A stretch of DNA of 14,266 nt from Bacteroidales bacterium (GTDB lineage Bacteria; Bacteroidota; Bacteroidia; Bacteroidales; UBA7960): assembly GCA_003555385.1 (NCBI GenBank), contig PWHO01000266.1, positions 1 through 14,266 of the forward strand, given 5' to 3'. This document shows, in pieces, positions 6,631-14,141 of the stretch. The position numbers and the translations under genes were made by a program. How positions within the stretch are numbered: the first letter of the stretch is position 1; each line of letters opens with the position of its first letter. The notes under the pieces were generated by a model that was given only the letters and a program-made list of their open reading frames with translations, was not told the origin of the DNA and did no database searches.

Positions 6631-6693
6631 ATAAATGATTTACAGGGATAATTACCGGGGCATGTCCTGTTGATTTTAATGAAAGGTAAACTG

Positions 6694-8769
6694 ATGACAA
6701 AAATTATCCACTGGTTTCAGCGGAATTATTCAAATATATACAAGGCCATCCTTGTTTTGGTCAGTATTGTGTTGCTCGTTCAGCTTTTCCCACGTCAGCC
6801 CGGTTTTGATTACGAGTATCAGAGGGCACGTCCATGGCTGTATGAAGACCTGATTGCGCCCTTTAATTTTGCCGTGCTGAAGTCACCACAGGAAATTGAA
6901 CGAGAGACAGAGGAAGTTGAAGATGAGTTCCGGCCTTTTTTCTCCCGTCGCCCGGTTGTCAGGGAATCCATGAAGGAGGAGTTTGAACTCTCTTTTGATG
7001 AAGTCTGGGAAGACAAATACATGGGTACCAGGGAAACATTTAAAGAAGCCACCAGGGACGCAGGCAAAGAAATTCTGTCACATTTGTATGACCACGGTAT
7101 TGTATACCTCGACGAGGAGTTTAGAGGCAGGGGAGATGATTTTAAAATCCGGCTCCTGGAGGACAATATTGCCACTGGAATGCAACTCGGTGATCTGTAC
7201 ACAGTCCAGGAAGCATTTCTTTACGTGATCAATACACTTGAGGGACTTGAAGGGCAAGTTGATACGGATTTACTCAAACCCCTGCTTGAAAGTGCCCTTA
7301 GCCATAATGTGTTTTATGATGATGAACTGACCAGCAAGGCCCTCAGTGCCGAGATGGAAAGAATTTCCCGGACCAGGGGGATGGTGCAGGAGGGGGAGAA
7401 GATTGTATCAAAAGGCGAACTGATTACCGAAAACACCTATCAGATCCTTGAATCATTCAGGGCTGAATATCAGCGACAGATCGGGGATGCATCAATACTG
7501 GCAGTGCTTTACGCCGGCCAGTTTCTGTTGGTGAGTATTTCCATGATCGTACTGCTGCTGTTTCTGTATTTCTTCAGGCGGGATGTTTTTACAGATAACA
7601 GGCAGGTGCTGCTCATACTCCTTTCAGTTTTACTGATGGTATTTCTGACCAGTCTGGTTATCCGTTATAATGTAGAGTACCTCTACCTGGTTCCCGTTGT
7701 TATGGTACCTGTGATTATCCGGGCATTTTTCGACAACAGGCTCGCCCTCTACGTCCATATTACCACCATCATCATGATCGGTTTCTTGATCCCCAGGAGT
7801 TTTGAATTCGTTTTTCTGCAGTTCCTGGCCGGGATCATTGCCATACTCAGTATGGCGAGCCTCAGGCGCCGGTCTCAGCTTTTTGTTACAGTCACATTGA
7901 TCTTTATTACTTACTCTGCGGTATATTTTGGTCTTTCACTGGCTCATACGGGGTCTTTTGAAAACCTTGCCTGGCAGGACTTTGTCTATTTTGCCGGTGG
8001 TGCATTCCTGACCTTATTTGCTTATCCGCTGATATTCCTGTTTGAGCGGCTGTTTGGCATGCCCACTGACTTTTCCCTCCTGGAACTGTCTGATACCAAC
8101 AACCTGCTTCTGCGAAACCTGGGAATGAAGGCCCCGGGCACTTTTCAGCATTCATTGCAGGTAGCCAACCTGTCTGAAGAGGCCATCATTGCAATCGGGG
8201 GGAATAGTCTTCTGACCAGAACCGGTGCTTTATACCATGATATCGGAAAAATGAACAACCCTTTGTATTTTATCGAGAACCAGACTTCAGGATATAACCC
8301 GCATGACGAAATCTCTTACAAAGAAAGTGCAAGAATAATTATTGATCATGTGATTGACGGTATTGAGATGGCCCGCAGGAAAAACCTTCCGGAATATGTC
8401 ATCGATTTTATCCGGACCCACCACGGTACAACCACTGCACGGTATTTCTATACCATGGAAATGAAGGAGCGCCCCGATGAGGAAATCGATAAGGCTCAGT
8501 TTACCTACCCTGGGCCTCGTCCTTTCAGTAAAGAAACGGCCGTTGTGATGATGGCCGATTCTGTGGAAGCAGCCTCCAGGAGCCTTGGCAAACCCGATGA
8601 AAAGCAGATCAACGAACTTGTTGACAATATCATTGATACCCAAGTAAAAGAGAAACAATTTGACAATGCAGATATTACCCTGAGGGATATCAGCGCGGTT
8701 AAAGGGATATTCAAGCGAATGCTCCTGAATATTTATCACGTCAGGGTTGCTTATCCCTCATTGGGTTAA
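6694..8769 (+). CDS. pgpH: 7TM-HD phosphodiesterase, PgpH-like (c-di-AMP hydrolysis)
   Basis: This 691-residue membrane protein has the full 7TMR-HD architecture. One N-terminal membrane segment (about 17-33) is followed by an extracytoplasmic 7TMR-HDED domain (about 40-265, with LYTVQEAFLYVIN), seven membrane segments (about 268-465) and a cytoplasmic HD domain. The HD domain shows PGTFQHSLQVANLSE with His486, GALYHDIGKM with the His515-Asp516 pair, and FIRTHHGTT. In Listeria PgpH this domain hydrolyses cyclic di-AMP to pApA; that activity is inferred here. The extracytoplasmic part probably senses a signal or ligand. I chose the ATG at 6694, since AAAGG precedes it by 7 nt. An in-frame ATG at 6679 and a TTG at 6670 are possible but have no such sequence. 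The gene ends 15 bp from the convergent wbqC-like gene. Confidence 0.93.
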   Translation: MTKIIHWFQRNYSNIYKAILVLVSIVLLVQLFPRQPGFDYEYQRARPWLYEDLIAPFNFAVLKSPQEIERETEEVEDEFRPFFSRRPVVRESMKEEFELSFDEVWEDKYMGTRETFKEATRDAGKEILSHLYDHGIVYLDEEFRGRGDDFKIRLLEDNIATGMQLGDLYTVQEAFLYVINTLEGLEGQVDTDLLKPLLESALSHNVFYDDELTSKALSAEMERISRTRGMVQEGEKIVSKGELITENTYQILESFRAEYQRQIGDASILAVLYAGQFLLVSISMIVLLLFLYFFRRDVFTDNRQVLLILLSVLLMVFLTSLVIRYNVEYLYLVPVVMVPVIIRAFFDNRLALYVHITTIIMIGFLIPRSFEFVFLQFLAGIIAILSMASLRRRSQLFVTVTLIFITYSAVYFGLSLAHTGSFENLAWQDFVYFAGGAFLTLFAYPLIFLFERLFGMPTDFSLLELSDTNNLLLRNLGMKAPGTFQHSLQVANLSEEAIIAIGGNSLLTRTGALYHDIGKMNNPLYFIENQTSGYNPHDEISYKESARIIIDHVIDGIEMARRKNLPEYVIDFIRTHHGTTTARYFYTMEMKERPDEEIDKAQFTYPGPRPFSKETAVVMMADSVEAASRSLGKPDEKQINELVDNIIDTQVKEKQFDNADITLRDISAVKGIFKRMLLNIYHVRVAYPSLG

Positions 8770-8788
8770 CCCGCAAAATATGGGTTAA
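8766..8788. repeat. Inverted repeat covering both stop codons of convergent genes
   Basis: TTAACCC (8766-8772) and GGGTTAA (8782-8788) form a 7-bp perfect stem with a 9-nt loop. The pgpH stop (8767-8769) lies in the left arm and the wbqC-like stop (8785-8787) in the right. GGGTTAACCC at 8763-8772 is also a palindrome on its own. There is no T tract on either side, so a classic terminator is not supported. It may still be the only 3'-end structure for both genes. Confidence 0.4.
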
Positions 8789-9471
8789 ACCTCAAGGTGT
8801 TTTGCAGTTTCTGCCAGGTAGTCATTACTTGCCGGTCCAAGATTAAACATGAGGTCTGCGATGCTCAGGTTGGGCATAAATCCGTGCTTTTCCGCAAATG
8901 TTTGCTGGTAAACCGGCCAGTGGCTGACGGGTGCATATTTTCTGCGGTGGGCCTTTGGTGTCAGCTTTTCTCTGAGATCGGTCGTTCCTTCCGGCTCTCG
9001 CTCATACTTCTTCGTTAACCCGATATCTGCCGGAATGGACAGTTCTTCCAGGATTGACTGCAGTATCTTCAGGTTGAATTCCCACAACAATTCCGGGGAG
9101 GAGGTTGCTTCAAGGAAAAACGGGGCCAGAAGATCCTGGTAATAGATGAAGAAAGGTGAGTTGCGGTAGGCGCTGGTGATACTGCGCCAGTGCTTTTTTC
9201 GCCAGTTATCGTGTTTGGAAACCAATACCTCGCTGGTCCGTGAATGATTTCCTGAAGGTCGTTCCACAGGGATGATCAGGTTGCGGGCTCCGTTTGCGGT
9301 ATAGATGGTGCAACGATTCCGCCAGCTTTGCCGCTGATAGGTTTCATGCAACTCCATTACTGCTTTCCCGGCCGAAACCATACAGACCATATACTCCAGA
9401 GGCGCGAGGTATGCCACCGGTAAAAGGATTTTCCTGTTTTCCTGTTTTATGCGGGGAGTTATCGCACCCAT
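8785..9471 (-). CDS. WbqC-family protein
   Basis: This 228-residue protein belongs to the WbqC-like family (PF08889 type), first seen in O-antigen clusters and common in this phylum; no reaction is established. Family features are the N-terminal LLPVAYLAPLEYM, the ELHETYQRQSWRNRC block at about 41-55, NLIIPVERP, and NWRKKHWRSITSAYRNSPFFIYYQDLL in two adjoining parts at about 88-115. No signal peptide or membrane segment is seen. The SITSAY and NSPFF region is the best conserved. No glycan genes lie beside it, so a role in polysaccharide synthesis is not supported by context here. It has a near-perfect promoter of its own and is divergent from nnr; the ATG at 9471 overlaps the -33 element of the opposing promoter. 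Confidence 0.88.
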   Translation of the reverse strand: MGAITPRIKQENRKILLPVAYLAPLEYMVCMVSAGKAVMELHETYQRQSWRNRCTIYTANGARNLIIPVERPSGNHSRTSEVLVSKHDNWRKKHWRSITSAYRNSPFFIYYQDLLAPFFLEATSSPELLWEFNLKILQSILEELSIPADIGLTKKYEREPEGTTDLREKLTPKAHRRKYAPVSHWPVYQQTFAEKHGFMPNLSIADLMFNLGPASNDYLAETAKHLEV

Positions 9472-9501
9472 TGTGTGTTATGGAATATAGCTTTATTTTT
9501 G
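9470..9501 (+). promoter_or_regulatory. Bacteroidota-type promoter of nnr
   Basis: TATTTTTG (9494-9501) matches the -7 element TAnnTTTG exactly. ATTG (9470-9473), a 3/4 match to the -33 TTTG, lies 20 nt upstream. Transcription would start near 9507, giving a leader of about 50 nt before the nnr ATG. It points directly at the minus-strand promoter at 9517-9547. Confidence 0.55.
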
Positions 9502-9516
9502 TAAGTAAGAGATCGT

Positions 9517-9547
9517 CAAAAATACACATAAGCTTACTAACGACAAA
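9517..9547 (-). promoter_or_regulatory. Bacteroidota-type promoter of the wbqC-like gene
   Basis: On the minus strand TTTG (9547-9544), a 19-nt spacer and TATTTTTG (9524-9517) match the phylum consensus in both elements and in spacing. Transcription would start near 9511, about 40 nt before the ATG at 9471. It is the best promoter match in the window. Confidence 0.7.
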
Positions 9548-9557
9548 CACCCAACCC

Positions 9558-11072
9558 ATGAAGATACTCAACGCTTCGCAGATCAGAGAACTGGATGCCT
9601 ATACCATCCGGAATGAGCCCGTGTCATACCTTGACCTGATGGAAAGGGCGGCCAGGAAATGTTATGACTGGATCCGACGTCAAATGAAAAAAAAACAGGC
9701 AGTGAAGATCTTCTGCGGAATGGGGAATAACGGAGGTGACGGGCTTGTAATCGGGCGATTGCTGGCCGGCGCAGGGTATCATGTGAGTATTTTCAAACTT
9801 TGTCATACAGATCACCCTTCTGAAAATTTTGCAGCCAATGAAAAAAGGCTGGAGGGAATGGTCAATGCGAAACTGGCAGAAATACATGAAGAGGGTGATC
9901 TTCCCGTATTGTCAGAGGATGACCTTGTGGTGGATGCCATACTGGGAAGCGGCCTGACCCGGCCGCTGGAAGGTTTGCTGGCCGGAGCAGTTCAGTATAT
10001 TAATGGTTCCGGAGCTGCTGTTGTGGCCATTGATTTTCCCACAGGGTTGTTTTGTGAGGATAACAGGAACAATGACCCCAAACGGATTATCCATGCAGAT
10101 TATACCCTGAGTTTTCAATTGCCGAAGCTGGCTTTTATGTTTTCATCCAATGAAAAATATTTGGGGTCGTGGTATTTGATTGACATCGGGCTACATCCGC
10201 ACGCTGTCAAACAGGCAGAAACCAAATACCATTATCTGCAGGCCTCTGATATCAGGTCGCTGTATCGTCCCCGCCGTAAGTTTGCGCATAAGGGGCACTT
10301 CGGACATGCCTACCTGATGGCCGGAAGTTATGGAAAGGCCGGGGCAGCCGTGCTGGCTGCCGGGTCGGCAATACGCAGCGGGGCCGGTTTGCTGACGGTA
10401 CAAATCCCCAGGTGCGGATATGAAGTATTGCAGGCCAGTGTGCCTGAGGCAATGTGTGTGCCGGATGAGCATCCCCATATTATATCAGGGGTAGGAGACC
10501 TGGAAGGTTTCAATGCTGTGGGTGTCGGGCCGGGTATCGGCACGCATGAACAAACAGCCCGCGCCCTGAAAGTGCTGATTCAGAATACCACGGTTCCCAT
10601 GGTACTGGATGCTGATGCGCTGAATATTCTGGCAGACAATCTTACATGGTGTGGCTTTTTGCCCAAGGGATCTGTTTTTACCCCGCATCCCGGTGAATTC
10701 GATCGCCTGGCGGGGAAAACCACAGATGACCATGACAGGCTGGAAAAAGCCATTGAACTCGCACATCGTTTCCAGGTGCATATCATCCTGAAGGGTGCTC
10801 ATACGGTGGTCGTTTCGCCGGACGGCAGGTGCTTTTTCAATTCAACGGGCAACCCCGGAATGGCTACAGGAGGAAGTGGTGATGTGCTTAAAGGGATGGT
10901 GCTGGGATGGCTTGCCCAGAATTACTCTCCTTTGCATAGCTGCCTGATGGCTGTTTACCTGCACGGAAAGGCCGGTGACCTGGCACGGGCCCGTAAAGGA
11001 GATGAAGGCCTTATTGCTACGGACATCATTGCGGATTTGCCTGCTGCCATCAAAAGCACGATGAGGCAGTAA
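9558..11072 (+). CDS. nnr: Bifunctional NAD(P)H-hydrate epimerase / ADP-dependent dehydratase
   Basis: This 504-residue two-domain enzyme repairs NADH and NADPH that have become hydrated. The N-terminal YjeF_N domain (about 1-210) interconverts the R and S hydrates; its motif FCGMGNNGGDG has the NNGGDG at 57-62, followed by AILGSG and AIDFPTG. The C-terminal ribokinase-like domain (about 230-500) dehydrates the S form using ADP. It shows KGHFGHAYLMAGSYGKAGAA, PHPGEFDRL, LKGAHTVV and the catalytic TGGSGD at 437-442. All key motifs are present. The start at 9558 gives MKILNASQIRELD, the normal family start. The frame stays open further upstream to 9294, but that part is antisense to the wbqC-like gene. 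The E1 gene follows after 72 nt without a clear terminator. Confidence 0.96.
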   Translation: MKILNASQIRELDAYTIRNEPVSYLDLMERAARKCYDWIRRQMKKKQAVKIFCGMGNNGGDGLVIGRLLAGAGYHVSIFKLCHTDHPSENFAANEKRLEGMVNAKLAEIHEEGDLPVLSEDDLVVDAILGSGLTRPLEGLLAGAVQYINGSGAAVVAIDFPTGLFCEDNRNNDPKRIIHADYTLSFQLPKLAFMFSSNEKYLGSWYLIDIGLHPHAVKQAETKYHYLQASDIRSLYRPRRKFAHKGHFGHAYLMAGSYGKAGAAVLAAGSAIRSGAGLLTVQIPRCGYEVLQASVPEAMCVPDEHPHIISGVGDLEGFNAVGVGPGIGTHEQTARALKVLIQNTTVPMVLDADALNILADNLTWCGFLPKGSVFTPHPGEFDRLAGKTTDDHDRLEKAIELAHRFQVHIILKGAHTVVVSPDGRCFFNSTGNPGMATGGSGDVLKGMVLGWLAQNYSPLHSCLMAVYLHGKAGDLARARKGDEGLIATDIIADLPAAIKSTMRQ

Positions 11073-11144
11073 ACAAAAGCATTGTTCCTGCTGTTTACTT
11101 GCCGATAAACGAATGGTCATTTTCAGAATAAATACCAGGAACAT

Positions 11145-13232
11145 ATGACAAGCAAAACAAATAAAACCAGGAAAGAGAAAGAAAGCGCAAAGGAGCCGGA
11201 TAAAAAATACACACTTAAAAACGTTAAGCCCAAAAAATTCAAGGAATGGTACCGGTTGATGGCACTGGGACGCAAACTTGACGAAAAAGCCCCGAATTAC
11301 CTCAAACAGGCACTTGGGTGGTCCTATCATGCCCCCTATGCAGGCCACGATGCCATTCAGCTGGCCATTGGCCAGGTTTTTGACCGGAAAACCGATCACC
11401 TTTTCCCTTATTACCGCGACATGCTTATCGCCATTTCCGCAGGAATTTCCACCGAAGAAATTCTGCGCAACGGATTGTCAAAAGCCACTGATGCGGCCAG
11501 TGGCGGGCGGCATATGTCAAACCATTTTGCCAAACCGGAATGGAATATTCACAATGTGTCATCCTCTACGGGAAACCACACTTTGCATGCAGTAGGTGTG
11601 GCCCGGGCCATGAAGCGTTACGGGCATAAGGGAGTGGCCATCAGTTCCCAGGGCGAATCTTCTGTTTCTGAAGGGTATGTGTATGAAGCCATTAACGGAG
11701 CCAGCAATGAAAAACTGCCGGTGATCTTCGTGTTTCAGGATAACGGATATGGGATTTCCGTGCCGAAAAAAGACCAGACCGCCAACAGGAAGGCGGCCGA
11801 CAACTTTAGCGGGTTTAAAAATCTTCGGATCATTCACTGCGATGGAAAGGACGTGCTGAGTTCCATGAATGCGATGTGGGAAGCACGCCGGCATGCGCTG
11901 GAAGCGCAAGAGCCGGTAATCGTTCATGCCAGTGTGGTTCGTATCGGATCCCATTCAAACAGTGACCGGCACGACCTTTACAGGGACGAGGCTGAGCTTC
12001 ACTGTGTGAGAGCCAATGATCCCATCGGCAAGATTCAGCAGCTGCTTGCCGACAATAAAATCATGTCGAAAGAGGAGCAAAAGGAAATCGACAAAGAGGT
12101 GGGTAAGTTGATCACCGATGCCCATAAAAAGGTTTTGAAAGAGCCTGATCCGGATCCCGGATCGATTTATGACCATGTGCTGCCGGAACCATATGAGCCT
12201 GAGGGATATCCCGAAGGGATTCATAACGAAGAAGGGGATAAGAAAAAGCTGATCACGGCACTGAATGAAACCCTGAAAGCCGAATTCCGGCACAATCCGG
12301 ATACATTTATCTGGGGACAGGACGTGGCATACAAAGAGAAGGGGGGCATATTCAATGTAACCAAAGGCATGCAGCAAGAGTTTGGTATAGAGCGGGTATT
12401 TAACGCACCCATTGCGGAAGACTATATTGTGGGAACAGCTAACGGAATGACCCGGTTTAATGAGAAAATCCGTGTGGTGATTGAAGGGGCTGAGTTCGCC
12501 GACTACTTCTGGCCGGCCATGGAACAGTATGTGGAGATGACCCATGATTACTGGCGGAGTAATGGGCAGTTTTCCCCGAATGTGACCATCAGGCTGGCCT
12601 CCGGGGGGTACATCGGAGGAGGCTTGTATCATTCCCAGACCACAGAGGCCGCATTGACCACTTTCCCGGGTATAAGGGTTGTGTATCCTTCTTTTGCCGA
12701 TGATGCTGCAGGGTTATTAAGAACAGCCATGCGATCCAAAGGCCCCACATTGTTTCTTGAGCCTAAAGCCCTGTACAATGCAAAGGTGGCTGAAACTGTG
12801 GTGCCGGAAGATTTTGAAGTTCCTTTTGGCAAAGCAAGGATAAGAAGGGAAGGCAGTGACCTCAGCATTGTCACTTACGGAAATACGACCCACCTGAGTA
12901 TTCAGGCAGCTGGTAAAATTGCTGAAGAAACCGGGAAAGAGATCGAAGTGATAGACATACGATCCCTGGTTCCATTGGATTCAGAAACCATTCTGGAATC
13001 AGTAAAAAAAACCAACCGCGTACTGGTGGTTCATGAGGACAAAGTTTTTAGTGGTTTTGGCGGAGAACTTGCCGCACAAATTACCGGTGAAGCTTTTGAG
13101 TATCTGGATGCGCCGGTAAAACGCGTTGGATCTGCTTTTACACCTGTAGGGTTTCATAAAAATCTGGAGGCAGCCATTCTTCCGTCAGTGGAAACAATAA
13201 GGGCTGCGGCCAGGGAATTGCTGGAATACTAA
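11145..13232 (+). CDS. Fused alpha/beta 2-oxoacid dehydrogenase E1, branched-chain type
   Basis: This 695-residue thiamine-diphosphate enzyme fuses the E1 alpha chain (about 30-345) to the E1 beta chain (about 365-695), joined by a Pro/Glu-rich linker around 333-363. It carries out the decarboxylation step of a 2-oxoacid dehydrogenase complex. The ThDP motif is G170-E171 through EG to D199-N200 (FQDNGYGIS); Glu in place of the usual GDG Asp is also found in branched-chain 2-oxoacid E1. RIGSHSNSDRHDLYR (266-280) closely resembles the RIGHHSTSDD loop of mitochondrial branched-chain E1 alpha. The beta part has APIAEDY, EGAEFADY and GGYIGGGLYHSQ. The Lys-rich first 30 residues look disordered. 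AGGAA precedes the ATG by 3 nt. No E2 or E3 gene is nearby. Branched-chain substrate is inferred; pyruvate cannot be ruled out. Confidence 0.93.
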   Translation: MTSKTNKTRKEKESAKEPDKKYTLKNVKPKKFKEWYRLMALGRKLDEKAPNYLKQALGWSYHAPYAGHDAIQLAIGQVFDRKTDHLFPYYRDMLIAISAGISTEEILRNGLSKATDAASGGRHMSNHFAKPEWNIHNVSSSTGNHTLHAVGVARAMKRYGHKGVAISSQGESSVSEGYVYEAINGASNEKLPVIFVFQDNGYGISVPKKDQTANRKAADNFSGFKNLRIIHCDGKDVLSSMNAMWEARRHALEAQEPVIVHASVVRIGSHSNSDRHDLYRDEAELHCVRANDPIGKIQQLLADNKIMSKEEQKEIDKEVGKLITDAHKKVLKEPDPDPGSIYDHVLPEPYEPEGYPEGIHNEEGDKKKLITALNETLKAEFRHNPDTFIWGQDVAYKEKGGIFNVTKGMQQEFGIERVFNAPIAEDYIVGTANGMTRFNEKIRVVIEGAEFADYFWPAMEQYVEMTHDYWRSNGQFSPNVTIRLASGGYIGGGLYHSQTTEAALTTFPGIRVVYPSFADDAAGLLRTAMRSKGPTLFLEPKALYNAKVAETVVPEDFEVPFGKARIRREGSDLSIVTYGNTTHLSIQAAGKIAEETGKEIEVIDIRSLVPLDSETILESVKKTNRVLVVHEDKVFSGFGGELAAQITGEAFEYLDAPVKRVGSAFTPVGFHKNLEAAILPSVETIRAAARELLEY

Positions 13233-14104
13233 TCCCAGACGTGGATTGGCCGGATTCTTCTTCTGTCCTGATGGGGTCTGCGGATGCCGGACTGGTTTTC
13301 CCTGAAATAAAAGGCGTAGTTGATGACATAGATTTCTCCATTCGGGAATAGCGGATGATAATCCATGGCCACCCCGATAAAACGGAAGCCCGGGTTCAGT
13401 ATGTTTTGCCTGTGAGTCCTGTCATCCACGTTATCATTGATCAGCATGTACATCAGTGCATCATGAGGAGAAAAACTGCCATAGGCGATATTCTCTCCGA
13501 TCTGTTGTTCCCAATTACCCGCTCTCTCTATCCTTGCCACCAGGCCACCCTGTCCGCCGTGGCCCCTTGTTTTATTTCGAACCAGGTAATCAGCATGGGA
13601 TATTGCCGCTTCATGTAAACCCTGTGAAGGAAAAAAGATCCCGACCGGATCGGTGTTCAATAATTCCCAGTAAAGTTCTATGGCGGGTTCATCCCCTTCC
13701 TCGGTCAGCATAATAAGGTCTCTGCCCGGGTAATGAAATTCTTTGCCTTCAAAATAGGTAATATATTCCGTCACATATTGCCTTGCAAACTTTCCGGGGT
13801 CATACCTTACCAGGTTGTGGGCAAGAACCAGGTTCTTTTCTTCATCGTCCAGGTAGTGATGATCGGCGGCTGTATTCAGTTGACCGGCCGGCCATCCGTC
13901 AGCTTCCAGCCTGGCGGCATATTTCTCATTGCTCAGGTTCCGCTCTGCTACTTTTTGGGCACTTATACCGGAGTAGTCTATTGACAGCAGAAAACGCATG
14001 CACGAGGCCAGCAGCAATACACCAAGGGGGAGAATATAGATTAACCGGTTAAACAGATTGACGTCAGTATTTGATGAATCAGGCTTCCTTGGCAGGGTTT
14101 TCAT
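13229..14104 (-). CDS. CAP-domain (SCP/PR1-like) lipoprotein
   Basis: This 291-residue protein has a hydrophobic N-terminal segment ending in LLASC (Cys35), a good lipobox, so it is probably a lipoprotein facing the periplasm. The charged stretch before the hydrophobic core is unusually long (about 20 residues). The CAP domain spans about 88-268: LVLAHNLVRYDP, HEAAISHADYLV, GHGGQGG (His182), GENIAYGS (203-210), HRQNIL (231-236) and FIGVAMDY. Bacterial CAP proteins are widespread, but their activity is mostly unknown. The tail (RRPHQDRRRIRP) is strongly basic. I chose the ATG at 14104 because the frame upstream of it, although open, overlaps a better coding frame from the preceding gene. It lies 37 nt after that gene and overlaps the end of the E1 gene by 4 nt. 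Confidence 0.85.
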   Translation of the reverse strand: MKTLPRKPDSSNTDVNLFNRLIYILPLGVLLLASCMRFLLSIDYSGISAQKVAERNLSNEKYAARLEADGWPAGQLNTAADHHYLDDEEKNLVLAHNLVRYDPGKFARQYVTEYITYFEGKEFHYPGRDLIMLTEEGDEPAIELYWELLNTDPVGIFFPSQGLHEAAISHADYLVRNKTRGHGGQGGLVARIERAGNWEQQIGENIAYGSFSPHDALMYMLINDNVDDRTHRQNILNPGFRFIGVAMDYHPLFPNGEIYVINYAFYFRENQSGIRRPHQDRRRIRPIHVWD

Positions 14105-14141
14105 TGTCAGTTTTGAAATTTTTTTAGTTGGAAGTACCCGT

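Noticed and set aside
6670..6693. TTG (6670) or ATG (6679) as the pgpH start
   Set aside because: Neither has a ribosome-binding sequence; ATG 6694 has AAAGG at good spacing. ATG 6679 remains a fair alternative.
9294..9557. 88-codon upstream extension of the nnr frame
   Set aside because: It is antisense to the wbqC-like gene, lies upstream of the nnr promoter, and homologs begin at MKILNASQIRELD.
11955..12632. Minus-strand open frame of 225 codons within the E1 gene
   Set aside because: It is a mirror frame of a well-conserved enzyme, with no start signal or recognisable motif.
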